The position numbers and the translations under genes are program-made. From the NCBI GenBank assembly GCA_029204225.1, contig CM055095.1, forward strand, positions 76,259,431-76,323,430: a DNA stretch of 64,000 bases, given 5' to 3'. The DNA is from Diphasiastrum complanatum (Eukaryota; Streptophyta; Lycopodiopsida; Lycopodiales; Lycopodiaceae). Positions 1 to 10,840 of this stretch are shown here, piece after piece (positions within the stretch are counted from its first letter, which is position 1; every line of letters starts with the position of its first letter). The notes beneath the pieces were generated by a model. That model made no database searches. It was not told the origin of the DNA and was given only the letters and a program-made list of their open reading frames with translations.

Positions 1-2325
1 CCTCAGAAAATGGTTGGTCGCTGTTGTACATATCTTGATAAGACGAGTTAAAGCTGAACATGCTCACGATGTCGCTGACAGATGCAGTGGGTGGAATTGG
101 GCCGCTAACTGAATGAATGCCATGAATTGATGGATCCCAGACTTCAGATTGATCTGATCTGAAGCCGTTGTAAACTGTACTCTGATAACCCTGGCTTCCA
201 AATTCTATCACATGATCGTTTTGCCCGCTCACATCACTATCGAATCCGGGGTCTTTGCTTGCAATAAGATGGGGAGATTCCAGTGGAGGTAGGGCATTCA
301 GAGCCTCTGATGATCCATTGTAAAAGGTGCTCTGTTGGATGTCTTTGATATGAGCCTTTTTTCCTCCGGGGGTTTTCTTGAAGATCCGACATACAACCCA
401 CTCTGAGTCCTGTTACAAAACATTAGCCATAACCATTAGCGGTTTTTCATGTCTTTCAGTTCTAAGGAGCACACAGAAATGGCAGGCTCAAGCAGCGCAT
501 AACATGATTCTGCTTCTTTACCGCAACCTTCTACAGATACTGTAGTTTATTTCACAAACAGTACCGTGACATAAATATGATCCGTTTCGCAAAAATGCAT
601 CATAGAATTGCTCCATAGTTCCTACTTGACAAGTCTGACAAGTTTAGTAGTAGGAGCTCGTTACCTTTATCTTTTGCAAATTATCTTCCCTACCCAAAAA
701 AAAATCGAAAATTTTGAAATTGCAACTACATAAATGTCTTTGTGATAGAAATTTGTTTCTTTTTACGGGAAGACTGTGAAAACACCTGCAGGCTGTCAAT
801 CAAACTTATCACAAAGGCTAAAGCTATACAATCATGGTAGACATGCTTTCAAATACGTTTCCTAGCAGATGCCATGAGATAAATTTTCTGGACTATATGT
901 AGCGCCCTTCACACGTACACCAGCGCCATTTATCTTTTCATTACTAAGCTGTACACTGTTTAATAGAATTAAGCTACCTTTAAACTACTGTCATAGAAGC
1001 TGAATAGACATGCCAAAGAGGTCCACATCGAGCATGTACAAGCTTTACCATAGAAAGTGTAGCTTCAAAGTTCACGTACGCCGGAAAATTTTTAAAACTA
1101 AAAGAACTGGATTAATTTGAGCCTTCTTCAATTAACTGGACTGTTCTTCAGTTGATCGAACAAGGCACTATATGGGTCACCCATCCTAGGTAAAATTGTG
1201 CGAAGCAAGCACAGATTTCAAGATCTGGGACGACATCTCTTTATTCAAAATTACCATAGGTTTTTTACTTTCCCGAAGAATTCTAGCTTAGGAGTACGTC
1301 AAAATTGCAGAATACTCTTGGAATATCCTAAGAGATATCTCATCCTCAACTCTCTTCATTTCTTCAGTGGCTATTAGATTTGCAGACGTCAATACCGTAT
1401 ATCAGCATGGCACAGAGAAGGGAATGAAAATTACAGCCCTTACTCTTACTCACATCCACAAACTTTGCTCGCAATTAGTGAAAGCACAATACAATCCGTG
1501 CAAGCTATGCTTAACTGTTAGTCAGCCGATAAGATATAAACAGAAGACTAGAGAATCTGCACTCTGGTCACTAACATCATCGTCAACAAAATACCGCATG
1601 CTTCTGCCATAAGTATGCACAGATAATGAATCAGAGCTTTTAGGCAGAAGGTTTGGAAAGGTGTTGAGCATTTCCATATCTAAATTGTCGAGGCTAGTAG
1701 ATCCGTTTCATAGTTGCTAATCTCTTCGGCATTCTTCCATATTCTAGATAGCTAAATTACAGCTATATATCCTATGGCTCGCATAACCAAAACCTTGTCT
1801 CATGCTGAATTGATCAGAGGCTACAACATACTTGCCAAGACACAAGACCCACATCGATTGATCTTCCTATATTGTTCAATGTTGTTAGCATATTTGTTAC
1901 GACAGATATCTGCAGTGCACTGATAACTGTCCCAACAAAAGGGTTGAATTGACTTGTTTACAAGATTATGTACTAGAAACTGTTTGTGCGAGCATTCAAC
2001 CATAAAGGATGTTCTACCTTGGGTACCTTGGCAATATGGCAGTCTGATTCCAACCTATACTCGTGCATGATCCAGTTTGTCTTCTCTCCTCTGGGTGCTC
2101 GTCCCTTATAAAAAACTAGAGTCTTTTTCATTCCCAGCAGATGCGACGAGCGAGAGCTCATCACTTCTTTATCTTTCCCTGTGGCCTTCCAGTAGCCAGC
2201 GTCGGTTGCTCTGTTCGTCCGCATGCCTGTTGGATACTTCCTATCACGGACAGCATAGAAATACCACTCCTTCTCTCCTATTTTCGCCATGCCTGCTTCA
2301 CACAGACATGATATGAGTGGTTTTC

Positions 2326-2379
<54 letters not shown>

Positions 2380-2584
2380 GCGCACCTGGAAGATCCCAAG
2401 GCTCACACCGATTGAGGTCAACTTCTCCTATATGTCGCACCGTGAAATTGGAATCCTTAACCTTTGGTGTAAGATAGGCTTCCACAAGCTCGTCATCTAG
2501 AGGGTGGAATCTGAAGCCTGGAGGAAGCCATAGTGGCTCCATCTTATTGATTTGGGTCTGTGTCGTTGTAGTAAATTCCATCAT
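1..2584 (-). CDS. NAC-domain transcription factor, C-terminus off the window
   Basis: Plant-specific NAC transcription factor, expected to act in the nucleus as a DNA-binding dimer. Three exons with GT-AG introns: 2386-2584, 2018-2292 and 1-409 (continuing off the left edge). Phases agree (1, then 0). NAC subdomains are readable in order: A ([19 protein letters not shown]), B ([14 protein letters not shown]), C ([36 protein letters not shown]), D ([29 protein letters not shown]) and E ([12 protein letters not shown]). The D block resembles the NAM/CUC group. The variable C-terminal part is Ser/Asp rich, typical of a NAC activation region. The start is MMEF at 2584; the second Met at 2581 is equally possible. 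Oddity: subdomain A has [11 protein letters not shown] where most family members have P(T)DEELV..YL. A (GA)n tract fills much of the 93-bp intron 1; intron 2 is about 1.6 kb. About 294 residues are visible and no break was seen. Confidence 0.95.
410..2017 (-). other. NAC intron 2 (no other gene seen)
   Basis: A 1.6-kb intron with donor AAG|GTAGAA and acceptor AACAG|GACTCAG on the minus strand. Inside it I see only short spurious reading frames and ordinary AT-rich sequence. No nested transposon or RNA gene was recognised. Confidence 0.75.
2329..2376. repeat. (GA)n microsatellite in NAC intron 1
   Basis: About 48 bp of pure GA on the plus strand (CT in the transcribed orientation). It sits just downstream of the exon 1 donor and forms much of the 93-bp intron, acting as part of its pyrimidine-rich sequence. 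Confidence 0.95.
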
Positions 2585-3348
2585 CTAAAACACTAAAGAT
2601 TCATCCGAAAAGCTCCCAACTATGTAGAATGTATTTAAAACTATCAATGACCTTAAAGGATAAGAATATGAACCCGATTTTTTCTAATCTTATTGTACCT
2701 GCACTAGCCTTTGCACGTATAATCCAAAGGACGCTTTGAAATGTAGAAAGCTTATAAACTAAAAGGATCACCAAGTTGAAAGGGAAAGAATAAAGAGAAA
2801 GGAGGAGATCTAAAGGATAATTGCACTAGCTGCAAGGATAACCAAAGATGCAATATTGGAAACTAAATGAATCTGACATAAATTAGACCTTTGTGTGTAT
2901 ATTGCACTCAGAACTCAGACAATCCAGTTTTCTGAGAATTCACAAGCAAAAAGATAGGTGTAAGAGAAGAATTCCAAAAGAAATTAGGAAAGTCTACAAC
3001 TCTAACATTAAAGTATCTCTGATGAAGCTTCTCAAAGACTCAACCTGCGCATCCAAAGCTCTAAATTTGTATAAGATCTGAAAAAACCCAGAGCAGCTAT
3101 ATCTACAAGGTTATGCAAGTATTCCTCTTTGAATCCACAACCCACGTCTCTTGGGTGACCCTTCTTCAAATTTGCAGCAAACCCATCACCAACAACAACT
3201 GCTAAGATCAAATCACTGCTAACTACTAGCTGTGCTCAAATCAATCCCAACTCAAACTTGTTAAGTCTCAATCATAATCTCGTGAACATAATCAAAACTA
3301 CAATTCCTGTAGAGACGTGGGTAGCTCTAGACCTGTGATGCTCGAGCA

Positions 3349-3351
<3 letters not shown>
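2585..3351 (-). promoter_or_regulatory. Upstream region of the NAC gene
   Basis: Non-coding sequence directly upstream of the NAC start codon, expected to hold its 5' UTR and promoter. No clear TATA box or named element could be fixed by eye. It ends in the (GA)n array at 3352; GA/CT-rich tracts are common in plant core promoters and 5' UTRs. Confidence 0.4.

Positions 3352-3426
<75 letters not shown>
3352..3426. repeat. (GA)n microsatellite
   Basis: About 75 bp of near-perfect GA with one interruption (GGAGAG near 3391), running into a short GACACAGAGACAG transition. It lies about 770 bp upstream of the NAC start. Confidence 0.95.
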
Positions 3427-3429
<3 letters not shown>

Positions 3430-6400
3430 AGAGACAGAGCGAGAGCGGAGCTAGCCATAGCAAGTAATAGAAATGCAAGCAAAGGAAGAACAAATAAGGG
3501 GGAGAGGTAAAAGAGGTGGCGATCATACATCCAACGGTTCAAATTAGCCAACTTTCTTCGGTCAAGATGTTGCCACGGATGTTAGCCTTCATGTCAACGC
3601 TAGCTTCTCCCAATCCCATCTTTGCATGTATACACCCCCCACACAATCATTAGTTTGGCGGGGGGCACAATTTGACCCTTAAACGCCAGTGTAGGCCATT
3701 TGGCCCTAGCCAGTTGCCAAAGGGTCATGTGGCACTGGCATGGGAGTAAATGTCCACCAAATTTTTTTCATTTTTATGGCTACAAATGAAATTTTTTGGC
3801 GATCTCAAACATGCGAACACGAGCAGGTGCCCGTATCTGAATTTTTGACATTTCCAAACGTTTGAGCACACGACCCAGTTTTTTGGTGGGCTCCAAATCC
3901 AAACATGCTCACCTGTTTTAAATGTACTAGTGTTGTTTTAACATATATCTAAAATATGTTACGAGTGCAAATGCTTGTGGAATTAGAGGTAATCACATGG
4001 GCTCAGAAACCTTGGGCATGTTTATGTGACTAAAAAAATTAAAATTTTTAAATTTAAAAAAACGATGTGTGGTTGTGATAGACGGGGCCAAAGCTAGGTA
4101 GTGCCTCCAAGATCAACCCCCCTCGGACCTCCCCTCCCAAAATAAGGATCCAAAACACTTCAAAAAAACAAAACAAAAAAGGGGCTGAGGGACTAAATGT
4201 CAAACAAGATCATAAATATCATACAGCTTGTTTAAGAACAAGTTTTCTATTTTTTTCTTATCAATTTAAGGTGGGGGGTGGTGCACCCTTCTGTTGCTAA
4301 GCATTGAGCATGTGCCTCCTTAATTGTGGTCAATGCCATGTAGGTCCAGCCGTAAATCTAGCCCCTCACCCAACATCCTCCGAATGCACATCGTGCTTTG
4401 AAAGAAATTGTATTTGAGGACATTGTCATCACGTCTTAGTAGCCTTCGATTTGTTTAATGTAAATGGAAACATGTCACAATGCAAAACTCCTCCCACGTG
4501 CCCTACAATTCTCAAATGAATGGTATATTCCTCTCCACCATGACGATGATAATGGTAGTTGGCTCCTTGTTGATGTCATCCCGATGGTGGTTAGGGGATG
4601 TAGCTAACTTGATGATGTCATCACCAAGTCAAATGTCTATAACCAGCCCCTATTTGAAAGTTATTGTTCCTACATCATGGAACCAACCTTAGTTCGTGGG
4701 TTCCACCTGGAGTTCTTGGGGTTCAATGAGTGGAATCAACTCACTAAGGTTAGTTCCATATTGATAACGTGTAATGTGTGTTTTGGGCTAATACTTGATG
4801 TGCATCATAGATCAAATTGATTTCTAAAAATCATGGCTCAAGAGAAAGAAGGCAAATCAAATTGGTTATTTAAGTCATGGCTCGAGAGAAAGAAGACACC
4901 ATTGTTGATCACAAAAGGAAACAACGAAGAGTTATAACATTGGTTAGATGAAGCTTGTAGGCAAAGATTTGGAGGTAAGGCATGCTTTAAGATGAGGATT
5001 CATTTATCACTAACTCTGATGAAATTGACTACAATAAAGTCAAATGTAAAATTAGAATACATCATCGCAAGTTATATGGCTTTTCTACTCATTGTAAGCA
5101 CCCACAAAGTGCCAAAATTTGTGAACTAGTACAAAAGGTGTACACAATGGCCTAAGCAAGTGGATAACAATGTCACTACCTCTAGCAAATGAAACTTTAG
5201 GCTTGAATAGATGTATGCACATCAAAAAGGGACATCTAGGCACCGATGGGCTCAAAATTAGCTTGGCTTACCATGTGGAAGTGTGATGTAAATTGTCTAC
5301 ATAATGATTAGTCCAAAGCAATAACACTCCCCCCCCCAAAAAAATATGCACATTGAATTTTGGAAGCATCGCATAACGATGTCTTTTTTGTTATCTTAAT
5401 TAGACTCTGATCTTAATTAGACTCAATGATCTTTTCGTTATCTTAATTAGACTCAACGATCTTTTATATGACACATAGGACTCAATTGTCCATATGACAT
5501 GACATATTAAACTTAAACTAGAACTTAGACCCACATCACCCCATTCCTAATCCTACATTAGTCACTACTCATATTTATTGTTAAAAAAAACTTATGATTG
5601 AAATATGTAAAATAGTAAATTTTAATATTCATGTTTTAAAAACAAACGTGATATTTGAAAAAACAATTTCAAGATCCCTTGTTGTTAGGGTACATTGGTG
5701 TGGATAGGCAAATATATGCTCACATCTTATTGGTGACAAATATGGTTAAGTTCATGCTTTGAATGGTTGTCATAAGAAATTTTTTTAACATAATGATGGT
5801 CTTTAGAGTATATGCAATTTTTTAGTTATTGCTTCATTCTATAGATTTGATGCGTTCATTAGACTTGAACCATCTGTGTCCTATATGTGAAATCATGACC
5901 CTGTTGCACATGAAAAATGTGTGTGTGTGTGTGCGCGCGCGCTCACACACGTGTGACGCTTTATTTAGCATTGGATTGTCCTAGTTTGTTGCTTGATCAT
6001 GTTCAAATGGCACCAAGGATGGCAACACGGAGTGGTGCAAGCATAACTATTGAATGAATGTTTGCAAGCTACTGAGAATTAAAAAAGAATGCATCAAGCC
6101 AAAAATTGTCATGTAGCATAGGGTGATGAGTTAGATTCAATGAAGAGCTCTTTGGCAAGCTCACATTGCATCAATCTCACTAAAGAAAACAAGAAACTTA
6201 AGAGTATGCACAAAAATCTATGATGCTCATAATGGAAGATGATTTCAACAAAAAAAAAGTATTTCACAAAATTGAAGACGTAGTGGAAAACATATTGCTA
6301 AGAAGCAAAGAAAAATAATAATATTTGCCTCTAGTAGTAGTGGCACTTGAAATACATTGGTTTGAAGGACAAGTACTTACTAGAACATGGCTTCATGGAA

Positions 6401-6468
6401 GGAGAGTGAATAGAGTGATAAAGATGAGAATAAGGAAGAATTTGAGGCTGGGAGGATTAAAAGTAATG

Positions 6469-6470
<2 letters not shown>
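3427..6470. other. Intergenic DNA without recognised genes
   Basis: Roughly 3 kb with only short, stop-broken frames. A small (GT)n(GC)n stretch lies near 5920-5945, and a twofold TTAATTAGACTCAATGATC-like repeat near 5395-5465. Some phrases look like worn transposon DNA, but nothing could be assigned to a family. Confidence 0.6.

Positions 6471-6564
<94 letters not shown>
6471..6564. repeat. (GA)n microsatellite
   Basis: Uninterrupted GA dinucleotide array of about 94 bp. It produces an artefactual Arg-Glu reading frame that is not a gene. Confidence 0.97.
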
Positions 6565-6567
<3 letters not shown>

Positions 6568-6729
6568 ATTTTACCTTTGTCTAGCCACGAACAATTATCG
6601 AAAATGTCACATCAATCTACAAGAAGGAATTCAAATGATTTTTCTACATCAAATAAATCAGTTGCACTCTAATCGAAGAAGAAAACTGCTCCTCATACTT
6701 CTTCAAATCATGATACACAACATCCATCA

Positions 6730-6840
6730 CAATAGAATAAGTCAAAGCGTCAACATGACAAACTTTTCTATAGATATTTCAAGAATGAAGGTCATGATAT
6801 CAAGGATTGCATGATTTTTACAAAAAAGAACCAATAGGTT
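6730..6840 (+). mobile_element. Possible retrotransposon gag zinc-knuckle relic
   Basis: The plus frame gives a Lys-rich stretch followed by a pattern like FYRYFKNEGHDIKDC. This has the spacing of a CCHC zinc knuckle and resembles Copia-type gag proteins. It is a short, broken fossil with no flanking LTR seen. Chance similarity is possible. Confidence 0.3.
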
Positions 6841-7481
6841 CATGTCACAATGAGCTTTCGATAACATAATGAAAACATCATCCAAAGTATAACGTTTGAG
6901 ATGTTTTGGCATATCATGCTGTACTTTATCTGATTTTTCTTCCTCAAAAGGATTGACCTTGGCTCTTCGTTTAGCTTACTTGGCAGGAATCGATTGCGGA
7001 AGTGATGACTTCGTAGAAGATGTGGTCTTCTTGGAAGGTGACGATTTCCTTGATGGTGATTTCTTGCAAGAACTTTGACTTGAAGAATCCTCCTTGATCT
7101 TTTCTTTACCTTTATCCACATCTTTAAGAACTGCTTCTCTTGATGCATTACAGGAGTTCTCAAACTTAGAAGGGCCGTTTGTTACGAGTTTTTTTTTTTC
7201 CTCTCTGTTTATGTCCATGTGGCCCAATCGGTTCTTGACGTAGTGGCTTCTATGTAACATAACTCGCCTGACCCGGAAAAAACAATTCATTTTTGGGCAA
7301 ATTTGAATTTCCGGTCCGGTAGATTGGAAGCATACTATTGGCTGGCGTGCGCGACGACTGGTTGACTAAACTGCTTGGGTTAACCTCATGTTAAAATTAT
7401 CTTGGGACTCACAAATAGGTTTGGCGCCTATTATACTCTGGACTCTCATATTGACAAGTTCAAACGTGAACTCTTCAAGCT

Positions 7482-8834
7482 ATGGCGATGAGAAGGAGAC
7501 CGAGATCCTTGATATGCTCTGCAATTTTTTATAATGAGAGGGAAGACGATGGCACATGAATTGCTCGTGAATATCATAAGGCTTCTTGGGTACTGATGCA
7601 TCCATCGGCGAGAGGGGCTTTTCGCCAAAAGAAAAAGGCCAAGTATACATATACATCTTATTGGAAAGGGCGGATTATTGATTTCAAAGTTTCTCCAAGA
7701 GGACAAACCATTTCAGAAGTGCTTATTCAACATGTTTATATGCATTCTGAACTTAATGTGGAGGCTGTAAATCCACATGATTTTCGAAAGTGTAATTGTA
7801 AGTATCTTAATTTTTTGGATTGCTTGTCATTTTTAAAACGTAATCGTATTTATGAATTGGAGCTTATTATGATTTTGTATTGCATATTCATATCCTTCAA
7901 ATATACATGAATGGGAACCTGTGGCGTCTCTTTCAGGTATTATAAATGTCATCCATTCAGAAATTGGCAAATTGCAATACAGAGGACGAACGGCAAAATA
8001 ACTTGCAGATTCTGGAATATTTTTTTATGATGCTATGTATATTCTAGACACAAATGGAGGAATGGGAAAACTAGAGTATATACCTCTACCTAATTTTTAA
8101 GATAACGTGTGGTGGATTGCAGTCAATGACAATATAATAAAATGCTTTCGTTCCAAGCTATATAATGATGTACAAAAGTCACTCAAAACTATTACTGGAT
8201 CAAGAAATGTGCACTTAAGCTGGTTTGTTCCAATGTCATTGTTTGTCAGCTCTTTTTCAAACACGGAAGTGCATCGAACTCCCACATTGTTTGTTTGCAA
8301 AAATCTATCAGATGATTTTTTATTCAAATTCATGGACAAAGGTTGGGATATAAGATCCACTGCAGATATTTCTTGTAGAATCAAACATTCATCCATATCA
8401 TTTAGATACAGTATAGAAAAGCAAATGCTTAGTATGATGTTTCATTATCAGAGATGGAAAGAACACAATGGTACTTGGGCCCCATTAGATCAAGATCTAG
8501 ACAACATTGGACACACTGATCGTATATGCATTGATATCATGGCAAATGGGGATTTACTTACTACTATTGAGGTTGAGCAAGACTGGACCTTATTTTACAT
8601 TAGAACGGAACTGACACTTTTATAGAAAGATATCCCCGAATATTTCAACTTTATATTGGATGGAAAATTGGTATGTGAAATCCACGAATTTGTATTCATT
8701 ATCCTTTTTGTCAATATTCGGATCACTAACTGTAATCTGATCAATGTATGTTTGTGCAGATACGTAAAAGAGATGAAGAGAAAATCAAATGCAAAGATTT
8801 GGACAGAATTGTTCAGATAATAGAGCAATCATGA
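7482..8834 (+). pseudogene. Gene A: unrecognised three-exon gene, decayed, possible ubiquitin-like tail
   Basis: Three exons keep one reading frame through good splice sites: 7482-7797 (donor GTAAGT), 7937-8670 (acceptor TTTCAG, donor GTATGT) and 8760-8834 (acceptor GTGCAG, then TGA). About 370 codons. Exon 1 is Arg/Lys-rich (MAMRRRPRSL, FRQKKKAKYTYTSYWKGRI). Exon 2 holds an alpha/beta-looking region (NVWWIAVNDNIIKCFRS, NVHLSWFVPMSLFVSSFS, DDFLFKFMDKGWDIRST). The end (RICIDIMANGDLLTTIEVEQ, IPEYFNFILDGKL, IRKRDEEKIKCKDL) could be a ubiquitin-like beta-grasp tail; that is a guess. One in-frame stop lies in exon 1 and three in exon 2, so it is probably inactive. It converges on gene B with about 180 bp between stop codons. 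I do not recognise the family. Confidence 0.6.
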
Positions 8835-9012
8835 TACAAGATTTGTAAAAGCTCTCATAAATATCAATATATTTCTCATTTTTTGAGAATGTACATGTGT
8901 GTCCTGTATTTAACAATGGATGCTTTTTTCTCATTGTCTCTATCTTTCTATATGCCCATAATTATTCACAGCGCATTACATAAAAAATGTATATATCTAT
9001 TTAATCTATTAT

Positions 9013-10840
9013 TTACAGCTCAAAGTAGTATGGATTATCTCCACCCTGCACTAGTGTCAGTTGTGGACTTGATTGGCCTCCCGTTTTCACAGCTGGACTG
9101 GGTGTTGCATGAGATAATAAGTCCACCAACATCTGTTGACGAAACTCATATATCTCATTCATTGAAAATGCTCGACATCTATACTGCAAATCCAACAGAG
9201 CCGACTCAATTGACTTATTAGAAACCAAATCGAAAATAACTTAGTTAGGCCATTCACTAGTCTATTTACCTTTCGTATATCTGGAACCCCGCATTGCATG
9301 ATGTACCACTCTAAAAAGTCCTGTACATTGCGGATGGAGAACCATCTACAGCTATGTCCATCATCTTGCTGAGCTGACTTCAATCACAACACGTATAATA
9401 GGTTAGTTGTGCACTCTGAAAAAAACAGATCATATTAGCTATCAAATACTTGATGAGAAATACTTACTTCTGCATCAATAGTCTCCAGGTGGCTATTTAC
9501 AATGGCCCCATCCGGCCTTGGCAAAAATGGCAACATTCTGCTGTACATCACGTCCATTTCGGCATGGGTAGACTTTAAGAAGTTCATCTTTAAACAAATG
9601 GGATTAATGATCCCATCTGAATCTTCCCTAAGGGAGATTATATGCATACTCCAATGCTTACTACAAACAAGAGATAATTAGTTAAACTAAAGGAATTACC
9701 ATACCTATTAAAAATATTACTAGAATATATTCTATGTAATCACTTACTTTTGGCAGTATGGAATAATAAAGACTTTGGTCTCCGAGGTTGTATGAAGAAG
9801 ATACTTCGTCGCCTTAGTTGGACTATGAAGGCTGTGTGCAAAAAAGGACAACACAACGCCAATGTCCTTACTATCATCGGATTTACATCTATTTACAAAA
9901 TACATCAAACCAGCCTCCACAACTGGATCTAATATATTTGAGGTCTTCTCCTTCAGGGCATCACAAAAGTCTTTATATATGTGATTTATATAATTAATTG
10001 AACTTAGACAAAAAGAAAATTGACCTCCTAGCTTATCAATTTCTTTGGAAACATACTCATAAAAAATTATATACCTCTCAGAATCCAAAAATGAATCTTT
10101 GGGATCAGCAGAAAATCTTACACAAATATCTTTATAAAAATCATCTATTAAATTTAAATCTAGATCCGATATTATTTTATCTACAGTCGAGTTCATATCC
10201 TCGTTATTGTGGGATGGAATGGAGGGAATGGAAGAGGAACTACTTGAATAGTTAGGGGTGGTGGGAGGAGAAGAAGGCACTGCAGACTGGTGTGATGGTC
10301 CAACCAAAGAACGAGAGATGTGAGAGGGGATGGTGATTCGCTAAGTACCACCATTTGCTTAGTAGGCCTGGTGGGCTTGGTCTGCTTCCTCCTTCTTCGT
10401 TGAGGAACAAGACCTCTCTCTGTAGGTGGTGGCCTAGAAGTGAAGCCACTCTTAAAGACCTGATCGTATGTACTCCTCAGCCTCATGACAAGATGCATGT
10501 CCTGAGGCATGAGGGTAACCCTCTTAGCGTGCACTGTGCAAAGCATGGAGTCCTCAACGAATTTGACTTGGAAGTCCTCATAGGCAGTATGGAGGGCTTC
10601 CAGGGCTGTTATGTTCCAGTGAACATCATGTGAGAGGGACCTTGTTACTAATCTCACAGACCTGTAGAAAGGAGCACGAGGAATCAGAAGATTTGTTGTC
10701 CTCTAAAGTCTCCTGATATCCCTTAACCATGGTCTTTTGGGCCAACCTACTCTCCTACCAGTGCCCACTGCCCTTTGTACAGGAGGGCGAGGAGGCGAGG
10801 CAAATGTGGTAAGGCGTGCTGTATGCTTGGTACGGGCCAT
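9013..10840 (-). pseudogene. Gene B: histone H3-like domain fused to Ulp1/C48 cysteine protease
   Basis: Four exons: 9748-10840, 9468-9660, 9270-9377 and 9013-9213, all with GT-AG introns and matching phases; about 530 codons. Residues 1-126 read as histone H3: tail MARTKHTARLTTFASPP, alpha-N LRDIRRL-RTTNLLIPRAPF, then HWNITALEALHTAYEDFQV, FVEDSMLCTVHAKRVTLM and PQDMHLVMRL. Length between alpha-N and alpha-2 equals canonical H3, while W in loop 1 and EDSMLC..VTLM recall CENH3. A basic, Ser/Pro-rich linker (PQRRRRKQTKPTRPTK) follows. The C-terminal part is a Ulp1-type SUMO/ubiquitin-like protease: FIIPYCQNKHWSMHIISL (catalytic His of HW) and AQQDDGHSCRWFSI (Gln and nucleophile Cys). A TAG stands at codon 46, where H3 has Gln, and one frame change lies in the linker near 10305-10345. 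It is therefore probably a pseudogene, or these are assembly errors. The start is favoured by the H3 N-terminus and a TATA box at 11081-11088. Confidence 0.85.
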
